Counted from the first letter of the stretch, positions 1 to 7,754 are shown. The stretch: DNA of 34,608 nucleotides from Dehalococcoidia bacterium (GCA_029936935.1 JAPYRQ010000006.1:1-34608); one strand, 5' to 3'. Numbers and translations: made by a program. The notes: generated by a model from the sequence alone, not told the origin.

Positions 1-405
1 ATCACCCTCGAAGTCTGCATTGCGAGGCGTGCCTGCTGCGAGTAACGAGAGGTTACCGCCAGCCGACGCTCCACCCAACACGATGCGATCGGGGTCGATA
101 CCCAAATCCTTGGCGTTGGCGCGTGCCCAGCGAATGAACGCCTTGCCGTCTTGTATCTGAGCGGGCCAGGGAGCGTCTTCCATCACGCGGTACTCTGTGG
201 CGATGAAGACGTAGCCCTTCTCCGCCATCCTGTGGGCGTAACGGTCATGCAGACCGGCTTTGTTTGCGATGCGGAAACCGCCGCCGGGCAAAAACACGAT
301 CCCCAGACCATTGGCGTTCTCCCCGGGATAGAAAATGTCCACCTTTAGGTCTCGACCTCCAACGGTTGTGGCTACCACATCTGTTTCTATTCTGATATTC
401 GGCAC
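1..405 (-). CDS. Alpha/beta hydrolase fold-3 family protein, partial
   Basis: The reading frame runs off the left edge; only the first 135 codons are present. It begins with GTG at 405, preceded by AGGAGG and a 7-nt spacer. The visible part has the fold-3 (hormone-sensitive lipase/carboxylesterase-like) layout: an oxyanion-hole loop LPGGGF near residue 47, which replaces the usual HGGG, then ATEYR and PAQIQDG, and a nucleophile elbow GGASAGG near residue 120 with the catalytic Ser. The catalytic Asp and His would lie outside the window. It is probably a cytoplasmic esterase or lipase acting on small acyl esters; the substrate cannot be read from the sequence. It is transcribed divergently from the permease genes that start at 541. 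Confidence 0.85.
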   Translation of the reverse strand, partial: MPNIRIETDVVATTVGGRDLKVDIFYPGENANGLGIVFLPGGGFRIANKAGLHDRYAHRMAEKGYVFIATEYRVMEDAPWPAQIQDGKAFIRWARANAKDLGIDPDRIVLGGASAGGNLSLLAAGTPRNADFEGD

Positions 406-448
406 GGCTTCCCCTCCTGTGTTTCTTGAGTTGCTTGATTTGGCGTCG

Positions 449-520
449 ATTATACATCGCTCGTGCAACCTTGGTCGGTTGTGCCTGCATTGTACGTAGT
501 AGAATCAGACGCAGTATAGT
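449..520. promoter_or_regulatory. Possible divergent promoter region
   Basis: This lies between the divergent hydrolase and permease genes. On the minus strand a perfect TATAAT (449-454) sits 44 nt before the hydrolase start. On the plus strand TATAGT (515-520) sits about 20 nt before the permease ATG. Neither has a convincing -35 at standard spacing, so both are tentative. Confidence 0.25.
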
Positions 521-540
521 TCGATTCATGAAAGGGCGTG

Positions 541-1491
541 ATGACCGCATTCATCGTGCGAAGACTCCTCTGGTTGCCAGTCCTCCTGGTAATTGTGAGC
601 TTCGTCACCTTTGTGCTCGGCTTCTACGGCCCGGGCGACCCCGCTGAAGTGCGCCTTGGTACCCGTGCAACCCCGGAAGCGGTGGAGCGAGTGAGGGAGC
701 AGCTAGGCCTGGATCGAAACTTCTTTGTGCAATACGGCTCATACGTATGGGACTTCGTCCGCGGCGATCTGGGTGACAGCTACATCTTTCAGGGCAGAAG
801 TGTCCGTGAACTGGTCATGCCCAAAGTCTGGATATCCGCACAGCTTGGCTTTGCAGCCATGCTCATCAGCGTAGGCGTGGGGATACCGCTTGGATTGATA
901 ACTGCTTACAAACAGGGGACGTGGTTGGACACGACTCTGGTAAGCCTCTCCCTTCTGTTTCTCTCCACTCCCGTATTCATCTCTGCACCGTTCCTCATAC
1001 TTTTCTTTGCTGTGAACCTGGGTTTCTTCCCGGTTTCGGGCTGGGACGGCTTCTTCAGTACCAGCTTGATAATGCCTGCGCTTGTAATGGGGACTCCGGG
1101 CATTGCTGGCATGACGCGATTGACCAGAGCTAGTGCGGTAGACGTGCTGAGCCAGGATTACATACGCACCGCACGAGCCAAGGGTCTGTCAGAAGTGACC
1201 GTTCAAGCTAGGCACGTGCTGCAAAACGCCCTGATGCCCGTTGTAACCATCCTTGGGTTGAGCCTTGCCGGCCTGGTAGAAGGGGCTTTCATCACTGAGA
1301 CCATCTTCGGTATCCCGGGCATCGGCAGGTTGGCAGTCGATTCAATATTCAGTCGAGATTACCCTGTAATCATGGCCCTTGTAATCATTGTGGCAACGGC
1401 CTTTGTGCTGGCCAACCTACTCGTCGACCTGTTGTACGGCTTCCTGGACCCACGTACCAGGCAGAGTGTGGGCGGCTATGGTGGACGCTGA
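541..1491 (+). CDS. ABC transporter permease, DppB/OppB type
   Basis: Inner-membrane permease of a peptide/opine/nickel-type (DppBC) importer, 316 residues. The N-terminus (FIVRRLLWLPVLLVIVSFVTF) is the characteristic first membrane helix of DppB proteins. It is followed by the RLGTRATPEAVERVREQLGLD extracytoplasmic segment, about five more hydrophobic helices, and the EAA coupling loop (DYIRTARAKGLSEVTVQARHV) that contacts the ATPase. The frame extends to a GTG at 538, but ATG 541 is better spaced from the AAAGGG at 531-536. The 3' end overlaps the next permease by 14 bases, indicating translational coupling. No ATPase or solute-binding gene accompanies the pair in this window, so the substrate is unknown. 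Confidence 0.93.
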   Translation: MTAFIVRRLLWLPVLLVIVSFVTFVLGFYGPGDPAEVRLGTRATPEAVERVREQLGLDRNFFVQYGSYVWDFVRGDLGDSYIFQGRSVRELVMPKVWISAQLGFAAMLISVGVGIPLGLITAYKQGTWLDTTLVSLSLLFLSTPVFISAPFLILFFAVNLGFFPVSGWDGFFSTSLIMPALVMGTPGIAGMTRLTRASAVDVLSQDYIRTARAKGLSEVTVQARHVLQNALMPVVTILGLSLAGLVEGAFITETIFGIPGIGRLAVDSIFSRDYPVIMALVIIVATAFVLANLLVDLLYGFLDPRTRQSVGGYGGR

Positions 1492-2470
1492 ATTGAATAG
1501 TAATGTTGCTTCAGAAACTGCCGACCTTCAAAGCCAATCGATGGAAAAATCCCGGGGGCTTTGGGCCCAGGCTGCCTTGCAACTGCTACATCGTCCCAAA
1601 GCGATATTTGGCATAACCGTCATCCTGCTGCTGTACGGCGGCGGCATCCTAGCGCCATGGCTGGCCCCCCAGGGTTACAACGAGCAGGATTTGTTCGCTG
1701 TACGCCAGGGCCCCAGCGCCGCTCACTGGCTGGGTACGGACTTTGTGGGCCGGGACGTGCTGAGTCGCACCATTTTTAGCCTCCGCACCAACCTAATCAT
1801 TACAGCGGCATCCGTAGCTACGGGAGCCCTCGCCATCGGCGTAACGTTGGGACTGGTGTCCGGCTACATCGGCGGTAAAGTAGACACACTCATCATGCGA
1901 ATCGGTGAGGTGTTCCTCGCCTTCCCCGGGTTACTGCTAGTAATCTTGCTTGCTGCGACGCTGAAACCCCGGGTGCTCGACTGGGTAAGAAGCTTTGAGG
2001 ACGCAACCGGGATCGATGGGTTGGTGCAATGGGGCGTAGCTGACTACCTTGTAATCTTTGGGGCGCTGGCCGCGTTCAGCTGGGTTGGAGTCGCCAGGTT
2101 GGTTCGAGGTCAGGTCATCACGTTGAAAGCCACAGCCTTCGTAGAAGCGACACAGGTCATGGGGGCTTCTACGTGGAGAGTAATGTTCCACCACCTTCTG
2201 CCCAACGCACTGCCGCCGGTGATTGTTGTAGTCACAATGGGGATGGGGGCCATTGCCGGAGCCGAAGTGGTGCTGAGTTGGCTCGGCATCGGTATCCAGC
2301 CGCCCGTGCCCAGCTTGGGTAGCATGATCCGTGAGGGTCAGGACGTGTCTGTCCTCCGTAACGCATCTCACCTTATCCTGCCGCCAATCGTGGTGGTGGG
2401 ACTGCTTATCTTCGCCTGGAACCTTCTTGGCGACGCCCTCAACGATGTCCTCAACCCCAGGCAAGGCTGA
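1478..2470 (+). CDS. ABC transporter permease, DppC/OppC type
   Basis: Second permease of the importer, 330 residues. The chosen ATG (1478) overlaps the end of the upstream gene. Features are the N-terminal cytoplasmic tail typical of DppC (OppC_N), a first helix near residues 40-60, the HWLGTDFVGRDVLSR segment conserved in this family, further membrane helices, and an EAA loop (FVEATQVMGASTWRVMFHHL) near residue 230. The conserved LSWLGIGIQPPVPSLG stretch near the C-terminus is a family signature. It is expected to heterodimerise with the DppB-like protein. The open frame extends upstream to 1388, but that part is the other gene's coding sequence. Confidence 0.93.
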   Translation: MVDAELNSNVASETADLQSQSMEKSRGLWAQAALQLLHRPKAIFGITVILLLYGGGILAPWLAPQGYNEQDLFAVRQGPSAAHWLGTDFVGRDVLSRTIFSLRTNLIITAASVATGALAIGVTLGLVSGYIGGKVDTLIMRIGEVFLAFPGLLLVILLAATLKPRVLDWVRSFEDATGIDGLVQWGVADYLVIFGALAAFSWVGVARLVRGQVITLKATAFVEATQVMGASTWRVMFHHLLPNALPPVIVVVTMGMGAIAGAEVVLSWLGIGIQPPVPSLGSMIREGQDVSVLRNASHLILPPIVVVGLLIFAWNLLGDALNDVLNPRQG

Positions 2471-2482
2471 GCCTTGACCGAA

Positions 2483-2516
2483 TGCCTGCGGCTACCTAAC
2501 CAGGGCTTGGCCCTGG
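2483..2516 (+). repeat. Dispersed repeat A (copy 1) plus hairpin
   Basis: TGCCTGCGGCTACCTAAC (2483-2500) is a one-mismatch copy of an 18-bp intergenic repeat also found at 5569, 9779 and 9844. It runs into a perfect 7-bp hairpin, CCAGGGC-TTG-GCCCTGG (2500-2516), between the convergent dppC-like and MFS genes. There is no T-tract, so it is not a standard terminator. Confidence 0.65.
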
Positions 2517-2554
2517 ATCCATATGACCTGACGGTTACCTATGAGGGGTGCACT

Positions 2555-3799
2555 TCATCTATGGGTGGTTTGAGGTTCTGCTTTACCTGTCTCAGGAAGC
2601 ATCGCACCCGCTACCATCAGACTCCAGGCCAACACTGAGAAGAGGGCCAATCCGGGTATATAGCTTCCCAAAAGGTCAGTAGTAACACCGACTGTCAGCG
2701 GGGAGATCATGGTGAAGATGCTACCCATACTCATCAATGTTCCAAATGTGACCGCGACGCTGTTGGCATCGGCACCGGGCAACTCCATCGGAATGGTGAG
2801 CAGGGTAGGGACGTAGAACCAGGCTGCGGCGCCCAGTACCACAACAGCCACCACGACCAATGGTGTGTCTGCAAGGAGAAAACTTCCAAAGCCCGCAAAC
2901 CCTACTATGACCCCAGGTACGATGAGCATCGGTCGTCTGCGGCGTATTCGCAGTACCAGCAGGCTAGCCGCAACCAGGGAGATGGCTCCTGCCAATGACA
3001 GGAGCCCCATCAGCGATCCAGCTTCAGACAGAGACATTCCGTGCACTTCATGGTAGTAGGTGGGCAACCAGGCCACGGCAGCGGTCAGCAAGGCGTATGG
3101 CCCGGCATCTGCCGCCGCAATGAGCAGGGTGTTTCGAGATCGGACGATACGCAGCGTGCTTTTGAACGTGAGGTGCCCTACCAACTGAACGGAGGCCTGT
3201 GCCCTTTGGCCCAGGGCTATCCAGAAGAATGCGCCTAGCAGGGGTACTCCCCCGAATATGCTGAGTGCAGCCTTCCACCCTACCGCTTCCGATATGGGTG
3301 CTATGGCAAATGACGAGATCGCCATGCCGAGGGTGAGAGCCGCAACAAACAGCCCGTTCATGACGGGAAGCTCCTTGGGGCGGAACCAATGCATCGCCAG
3401 AGGCCCAAACGAGGGGAACACCAGAGCCAACCCAATCCCATAGATAACCCTGGTAATGACCAACAGAGGGAAATTCACTGCGAGGAAGCTCAATATCGGG
3501 GTAGACCCTAATACCGCTCCAAGGAAGATGAGCTTCCTGGGTCCGATCCTGCTCACCAGCATGCTTCCGGGTATGGCGAGCAAGAGATGCGTGAGCGGTA
3601 TCAGTCCGACCAATAGGCTGGCAGTCCCTCGATTGATGCTGTAGTCGTCCATGATCAGGGTCGTCACTGGCGACACCGCGAACATGCTCATGCCAAGGGA
3701 AAAGCTGATCCACATGACCATTCCAGCAACGACGAAGCGAAACGAACTGGAGCGATGGTCCTCTGTAGATACAGACGCAGACTGGATTTCAGCAGTCAC
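2555..3799 (-). CDS. Major facilitator superfamily transporter
   Basis: A 414-residue, highly hydrophobic protein with the approximately 12-helix MFS pattern. The motif-A-like loop SRIGPRKLIFLGAVLG lies between helices 2 and 3, and a basic second-half equivalent, LRIRRRRPMLIV, appears in the C-terminal half. It is probably a proton-driven exporter or importer of a small organic anion; substrate is not readable. The open frame continues upstream into the flavoprotein gene, so I place the start at GTG 3799, 20 nt after that gene's stop. This gives a normal MFS length. The ribosome-binding site there is weak, consistent with coupling to the upstream gene. Confidence 0.88.
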   Translation of the reverse strand: MTAEIQSASVSTEDHRSSSFRFVVAGMVMWISFSLGMSMFAVSPVTTLIMDDYSINRGTASLLVGLIPLTHLLLAIPGSMLVSRIGPRKLIFLGAVLGSTPILSFLAVNFPLLVITRVIYGIGLALVFPSFGPLAMHWFRPKELPVMNGLFVAALTLGMAISSFAIAPISEAVGWKAALSIFGGVPLLGAFFWIALGQRAQASVQLVGHLTFKSTLRIVRSRNTLLIAAADAGPYALLTAAVAWLPTYYHEVHGMSLSEAGSLMGLLSLAGAISLVAASLLVLRIRRRRPMLIVPGVIVGFAGFGSFLLADTPLVVVAVVVLGAAAWFYVPTLLTIPMELPGADANSVAVTFGTLMSMGSIFTMISPLTVGVTTDLLGSYIPGLALFSVLAWSLMVAGAMLPETGKAEPQTTHR

Positions 3800-3819
3800 T
3801 ACGAGGCTACTTGCATCGG

Positions 3820-4227
3820 CTAACGTGCGCCCGGGACTATGAGCCTGGAGGTCACTTCCGTGGGCGTGATGACCATGAGCTGTCGCTGCTGTTCTTCCAG
3901 CATCGTGGAGAAGTCCTCGCGAAGGTTGGTAGAGAAAAGGGAGAAGATGCGGCGCGTGCGAGGCTCCAATTCCTCCTCGGAGATGATGGCAGTACCCTGG
4001 ACCTGCACGTAGTTGAACGGCGGTTCCTCGTGTAGGGCGCACAGGGTGACTCGTGCGTCTCGCAACACATGGGCCGTCTTTGAGCGCGTCTTGGTGATGG
4101 AAACGTAGAGCTTTCCTTCGTCGTAAAAGTAGTAAACCGGTGTGGCGAAGGGCGAGCCGCTCTTGCGAAGGGTGCTGATGGTACAGAATCTATGGTCTTT
4201 CAGGAACTGTTCTTCTTCCGGTGTCAT
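3820..4227 (-). CDS. PNPOx-fold FMN/F420-binding family protein
   Basis: A 135-residue protein of the pyridoxamine 5'-phosphate oxidase-like split-barrel family: FCTISTLRKSGSPFATPVYYFYDEGKLYVSI at the N-terminus, then RDARVTLCALHEEPPFNYVQVQGTA, the typical flavin-binding half-barrel. Members reduce or oxidise small molecules using FMN or F420, usually as homodimers. Start ATG 4227 has AGGAG 6 nt upstream. A longer reading to 4308 would translate the dispersed repeat at 4250-4270 into HPEPVEG and is rejected. It lies 20 nt upstream of the MFS gene, so the pair may handle the same compound. Confidence 0.85.
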   Translation of the reverse strand: MTPEEEQFLKDHRFCTISTLRKSGSPFATPVYYFYDEGKLYVSITKTRSKTAHVLRDARVTLCALHEEPPFNYVQVQGTAIISEEELEPRTRRIFSLFSTNLREDFSTMLEEQQRQLMVITPTEVTSRLIVPGAR

Positions 4228-4249
4228 GGCTAGCTCCTCTGATGCACAC

Positions 4250-4270
4250 CCTTCGACGGGCTCAGGATGG
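4250..4270 (+). repeat. Dispersed repeat B (copy 1)
   Basis: CCTTCGACGGGCTCAGGATG plus one G, matching 9882-9902 (CCTTCGACAGGCTCAGGATG plus A) with two substitutions in 21 bases. It lies in the leader of the flavoprotein gene. Read on the minus strand it encodes PEPVEG, a string common in over-extended gene predictions. Confidence 0.7.
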
Positions 4271-4287
4271 CTCTCTCTATATCTGTT

Positions 4288-4324
4288 GGAGACTGACCTG
4301 CGGGTCATGGGGTCTTTAGTCTCC
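4288..4324 (+). repeat. REP-like nested hairpin (family C)
   Basis: The outer stem is GGAGACT (4288-4294) with AGTCTCC (4318-4324). The inner stem TGACC-TGCG-GGTCA has the same TGCG/TGTG loop as the hairpins at 24738 and 26934, with compensatory stem changes. The string GGAGACTAAAG on the minus strand recurs at about 34583-34593. Confidence 0.6.
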
Positions 4325-4358
4325 TCGCCGAAGCGACACGTGTAGCTGGCGAGCCCTG

Positions 4359-5480
4359 CTAGACCTTGAGGTTGAAGCAGCGGGCCGGGTTATTCCACAG
4401 CAGTTGCTTCATGAAATCCGGCGTTACGCCTTCCACGCTGGTCAAGATGTCCAGGCCGCGTGGAAAGTCCATCATCGCGTCACGGTGAGGGTAGTCCGAT
4501 GCCCACATGGTCACGGTGTTGCCAAGGGAACGCTGGATGGCTGGCAACGCTTCTTCGCCTGCCTCGCAGGACACAAACCCCTGGCCTCGCCGGAAGTACT
4601 CTGAAGGCTTCTCTTTGCCGCCGTACCCCTCGCTCAACATCGGGTTATCAACCTGGGCGTCGAGTCGCTCAAGCCAGTGGGGTAGCCAGCCCGCGCCCGA
4701 CTCCAGGAAGGAGACGGTCAGCTTGGGGAACCTATCAAAGACGCCGCCGCTGGACATAGCCAGGCTGGCCGCCATCTGCTCCATGGGGTGGCATGCCGCG
4801 TGGTGGGCAAAGCTGGTGTTAATGCGCTTCTCAGGGAACCATGGCAGGCGGTTCTGGATGCCCTCATGAACGGAGATATTGACGCCGTGCTCTTCCGCGA
4901 TGGCGTAGATGGGGTCGTAGGCGCGGGCAGACATGAGCCTGCCCATATGAGGGTTGGGACGCCAGAAGATTCCGACCATTCCCAGCTCCGTTGCGCAGCG
5001 CTTCAGCTCCTGGGCAGCCAGTTCAATGTTCTGGAGGGGCAACAGACACACGCCTTTGAGTCGATCTGGATTGTAAGACATGAAATCATAGAGCCAGTTG
5101 TTGTATGCGCGACACATGGCTGCGGAAAGCTCCGGATCAAGGTCGTCTCCCCAGGTGGCGTACAGGCCGATGCCGGTAAAGCAAACGGCGATGTCCACGC
5201 CCTCTTTGTCCATGTCTTCCACGTACGCCTGAGGTTCAAAGTTGTGGATCATGCCGTGCTTGAACTTCTTACGCCAGATGGGGTCCTGAGCCATGCCGGT
5301 CCCGGGCGAACCCAGCGTGTCATCGTTCTGGAGCTTGCCGCCGATGCGCGTGGCGAGGGTGAACCTACCGCCCATCTGTACGTTGTAATGTTGAAATTTG
5401 GGATCGAGGTACTTCTCCCACATATCGATGGGCTCTACAACGTGGCGATCGCAGTCAATGGTCTTGAAACCTGCCCTCAT
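4359..5480 (-). CDS. Amidohydrolase-2 family metal-dependent hydrolase
   Basis: A 373-residue TIM-barrel protein of the ACMSD/amidohydrolase-2 family. The N-terminal metal motif is IDCDRHVVEP, a D-x-D-x-H variant rather than HxH. Barrel histidines are in NISVHEG and SFAHHAACHPMEQM, then LESGAGWLPHWLERLD, and the catalytic/metal Asp is in MWASDYPHRD near residue 330. Members hydrolyse C-N bonds or decarboxylate aromatic or acyl carboxylates; the substrate is unknown. ATG 5480 has GAGGAG 6 nt upstream and a good promoter at 5516-5544. A paralog is encoded at 12431-13567. It probably forms a transcription unit with the flavoprotein and MFS genes downstream. Confidence 0.9.
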   Translation of the reverse strand: MRAGFKTIDCDRHVVEPIDMWEKYLDPKFQHYNVQMGGRFTLATRIGGKLQNDDTLGSPGTGMAQDPIWRKKFKHGMIHNFEPQAYVEDMDKEGVDIAVCFTGIGLYATWGDDLDPELSAAMCRAYNNWLYDFMSYNPDRLKGVCLLPLQNIELAAQELKRCATELGMVGIFWRPNPHMGRLMSARAYDPIYAIAEEHGVNISVHEGIQNRLPWFPEKRINTSFAHHAACHPMEQMAASLAMSSGGVFDRFPKLTVSFLESGAGWLPHWLERLDAQVDNPMLSEGYGGKEKPSEYFRRGQGFVSCEAGEEALPAIQRSLGNTVTMWASDYPHRDAMMDFPRGLDILTSVEGVTPDFMKQLLWNNPARCFNLKV

Positions 5481-5515
5481 AGCATGCTCCTCGTACGATT
5501 CAAATGGCTCGGTTG

Positions 5516-5544
5516 AAGATAAGGCGCACCCTACCCACTGTCAA
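5516..5544 (-). promoter_or_regulatory. Sigma-70-type promoter for the amidohydrolase
   Basis: On the minus strand TTGACA (5544-5539), a 17-bp spacer and TATCTT (5521-5516) lie 36 nt before the ATG at 5480. This is a near-consensus promoter. Confidence 0.55.
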
Positions 5545-5586
5545 GGAGGGTTTAACCCTCCACCCAAGTGCCTGCGGTTACCTAAC
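5545..5586 (+). repeat. Hairpin plus dispersed repeat A (copy 2)
   Basis: A perfect 7-bp hairpin, GGAGGGT-TTA-ACCCTCC (5545-5561), is followed by TGCCTGCGGTTACCTAAC (5569-5586). The hairpin directly abuts the -35 box at 5539-5544. Downstream of the metallopeptidase stop it could end that transcript, but there is no T-tract. Confidence 0.6.
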
Positions 5587-5595
5587 AAGAGTGTA

Positions 5596-6969
5596 CTAGG
5601 AGCGACGTTTGCCATACGCCAGCAGGCCGATAAGCAGCAACGCGGCTGGCCCCGCAAGGTCGATTGGCGCATGGCTGGCTCCGCGTCCGCATCCGCCGCT
5701 GCTAGAGGAGGTGGGTGAAGGCAGGGGTGGGTCTACGAACTGTGGCGACTGCGACTCTGGAACAGGTGTCGCGACGCCAAAGGGGACGAGAGTAGCCCGG
5801 GGGATGGCTGTTGGAAGGGCTGAGCGACTCGGTGTGGCCTGCAACGCTGGTGCGTTGATGCTGACTCGCCATTCGGCCTCCAACCCAGTGCGATCGAAGC
5901 CATAGGCCGCTGTGAGCGCATCGTCGATGCCCATGGCCGCCCTCATACCTTCGAGGAGCTTTTGCAACGAGGCTGCACCGTATGTATCTACCATATAGGC
6001 CACAACGCTCCGGGCTTCGCCGTACATCAGGATGACATCCTCTGGCTTCCCGGGCACGGTGGTCAGCGACGTTAGGGGCAGCAGCGTGCCCTCGGACAGT
6101 CGGAAGTCCAACGCGCGGTCGTAGCTGCCGCTGGGATCCACGTTGCCGTACTCCGCCAGGCCCTCGTTGAGCCATGCGGGTACGATGCGAGACAGGTTGC
6201 CCGTGGCGTGCCGAACCAGGAAGTGGACGGTCTCATGGGAGGTGACGCCTTCAACCCTTGGCGTGCTGCCCAACACCAGGATCACGCCGGTATCGCCGAA
6301 GGACACGCCCTCCGTTACCAAAGACTCTTCCTGCACGGCGCTGGTGGTCGGCAGGGCGACACGCATCTCGGTGACACCGTTGTACATAGTCATACGTATG
6401 GGGCCAGTGTCAGAAACGCCCATCAACTCGCCCATAGTGGTCAGCGCTGTCTGAGCGGCGTCCAGCACCCGTAGGGCGCGGTCACGTTGAGAACCGTGGT
6501 AGTAGATGTAGCCACCCGGGGAATCCAGGCGCTCCCACTGGAACCTTGGGTCTAAGAGGATGAAGCGTTGCGGATCGGTCTCCGTGAGTACGCCGTCCTC
6601 GTCAGTGATCTCCAATGAGTACGCGATCTCTGCGCCGGGTGGGATGTAGCGTGCGTTAGTATCGGTTCTGAGGAGAAACTCGGATTCCAACTGAGTAGTG
6701 GGCTCGAACTCAAGTCGTCCGTTGCGTGTCGCACGTTCACCGAGGACCTGATAGCGCACTCGAACATCGACGATGTTTCGGGATGATGACACCGAGATAT
6801 CGAAGCGGATGCCGTCCGGGAAGTCGCTGTGTACGGTGGTAGTGACGAGGGTATCGCTGACCCCAGCACCTTCCTGCGCATAGGCAACACTGGAGGACAA
6901 CAGGAGTAGGAGAATGGCGGAAACCACCAGAAGGAGTCCGTTCCGGCCATAGGACAGGGGAAAGGTCAT
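5596..6969 (-). CDS. Exported gluzincin metallopeptidase (peptidase MA-like) with C-terminal sorting-type tail
   Basis: 457 residues. A signal peptide ends near AYA|Q (residue 31). A beta-rich N-terminal region (about 40-140) precedes a catalytic domain with HETVH at 245-249 and a third ligand Glu in WLNEGLAEYG (E269), the HExxH plus Glu pattern of the peptidase_MA clan. A Pro/Ser/Thr-rich linker leads to a short tail: SSSSGGCGRG, a hydrophobic helix (PAALLLIGLLAY), then KRRS. That tripartite tail resembles MYXO-CTERM/GlyGly-CTERM sorting signals. It is likely a surface-anchored Zn protease. ATG 6969 is 15 nt after the PDO stop, so it is co-transcribed with recA and the PDO gene. Confidence 0.85.
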   Translation of the reverse strand: MTFPLSYGRNGLLLVVSAILLLLLSSSVAYAQEGAGVSDTLVTTTVHSDFPDGIRFDISVSSSRNIVDVRVRYQVLGERATRNGRLEFEPTTQLESEFLLRTDTNARYIPPGAEIAYSLEITDEDGVLTETDPQRFILLDPRFQWERLDSPGGYIYYHGSQRDRALRVLDAAQTALTTMGELMGVSDTGPIRMTMYNGVTEMRVALPTTSAVQEESLVTEGVSFGDTGVILVLGSTPRVEGVTSHETVHFLVRHATGNLSRIVPAWLNEGLAEYGNVDPSGSYDRALDFRLSEGTLLPLTSLTTVPGKPEDVILMYGEARSVVAYMVDTYGAASLQKLLEGMRAAMGIDDALTAAYGFDRTGLEAEWRVSINAPALQATPSRSALPTAIPRATLVPFGVATPVPESQSPQFVDPPLPSPTSSSSGGCGRGASHAPIDLAGPAALLLIGLLAYGKRRS

Positions 6970-6984
6970 GCTGCGGATTCCCTA

Positions 6985-7740
6985 CTAGCTGCCAACGGCG
7001 CTTGTGGGCCCGGTGGCAGCCTCTTCCGGTCTGGAGACGGCGTGGCCCTCAAGCAAGTCTTCCTGCCCAACGGCACTGAGAACCCGCTCCAGCAGCGTAG
7101 CCTCCGGCACAGCTCCCAATACTTCAACAACACCGTTGATGATGGTCTTGGGCACCGCTTGAACACGATGCAGTTGGGAGAGATGAGGGAATTCCTGAGC
7201 CTCTACCACCTCTGCATGCACCATGGTGGTCTCCATTGCCATTGCGTGGGCCAACCTGGCCACGGTAGGGCAATGGGGTCAGCCAGGGGTCACAAAAACC
7301 TGTATGTGGACTTCTGTCTCCAGCTTGCGTAAGGCCTTGCGCGTAGTCAGTTGCAGCGGGCTGACTCCCCGCGATGCTGCAACGATGTCCTCAATGAGAG
7401 TCAGTATCTCAAAGCCCGCGGGGATACCGTAGAACAGGAGGTTTGAAGGCTCGTCTCCTTCTGCCTGAAGGGTGATGCAGGGGATGCGGTCTATGCCCCT
7501 TTCCTGGGTCTCCGCAGCCTCTGTGTAGAAGTCTTTGATTTCCAGTGTGATGTGAGAAGACATCTCCGTCATCTCTGTGAGGAGTTCTTCTGTCTGGGGA
7601 CAGGTCTGACACTCTCTGCCAGGGAGAACCAGTCCGCCAATTGAACGAACAGTGTGAAGCGTGAGTGTTACGTCTCGCTTTAAGTCCTTTTTGAAACGGG
7701 TCTCAAGGGTTTTCCTGTCCTGGTCTGAAAGGATGGGCAT
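6985..7740 (-). CDS. Two-domain protein disulfide oxidoreductase (PDO), predicted selenoprotein with UxxC
   Basis: Read through one in-frame TGA (7279-7281) the frame gives 251 residues with two thioredoxin-fold domains. Domain 1 carries CQTC near residue 40 (RECQTCPQTEELLTEM). Domain 2 begins VHIQVFVTPG, has the TGA as codon 154, then PHCPTVARLAHAMAM, and later VPKTIIN with the cis-Pro. In archaeal and bacterial PDOs this position is the first Cys of CPYC/CPHC, so the recoded motif is U-P-H-C. Upstream and downstream parts are in the same frame with no other interruption. The downstream part alone has no ribosome-binding site and would start after the motif. A SECIS-like hairpin follows the TGA. 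ATG 7740 has AAGGAG and lies 14 nt after recA. A sequencing error at TGA is the main alternative. Confidence 0.82.
7239..7276 (-). promoter_or_regulatory. Bacterial SECIS element within the PDO coding sequence
   Basis: Starting 2 nt after the TGA on the minus strand: basal stem CCATTG/CAATGG (6 bp perfect), a 5'-side internal loop CCCTAC, and an upper stem CGTGGCC/GGCCCACG (7 pairs, one bulged C) closed by loop AGGTT. The loop begins at the 22nd nucleotide after UGA and has G at its second position with GGU inside, matching the known bacterial SECIS model for SelB recruitment. Confidence 0.75.
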
Positions 7741-7754
7741 GCTTCTCCTTGGTG

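Noticed and set aside
2500-2516. Rho-independent terminator between dppC-like and MFS genes
   Set aside because: The hairpin is perfect but no T-run follows on either strand, so it is listed only with its adjacent repeat.
3800-4042. N-terminal extension of the MFS protein by about 80 residues
   Set aside because: It lies wholly within the flavoprotein coding sequence in another frame and has no hydrophobic or family-like character.
4228-4308. N-terminal extension of the PNPOx-fold protein
   Set aside because: The extra codons translate a dispersed repeat, while ATG 4227 has a good AGGAG.
4788-5516. 242-codon plus-strand frame opposite the amidohydrolase
   Set aside because: It is antisense to a clearly conserved gene and has no ribosome-binding site.
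6985-7263. A separate small thioredoxin-like gene starting at GTG 7263
   Set aside because: It has no Shine-Dalgarno, is in the same frame as the upstream half, and would begin after the redox motif. It is the 3' part of the recoded PDO gene.
7279-7740. A truncated 153-residue PDO or pseudogene ending at the TGA
   Set aside because: There is one clean in-frame TGA at a redox Cys position, no other frame damage, and a well-formed SECIS downstream. A sequencing error remains the only serious alternative.
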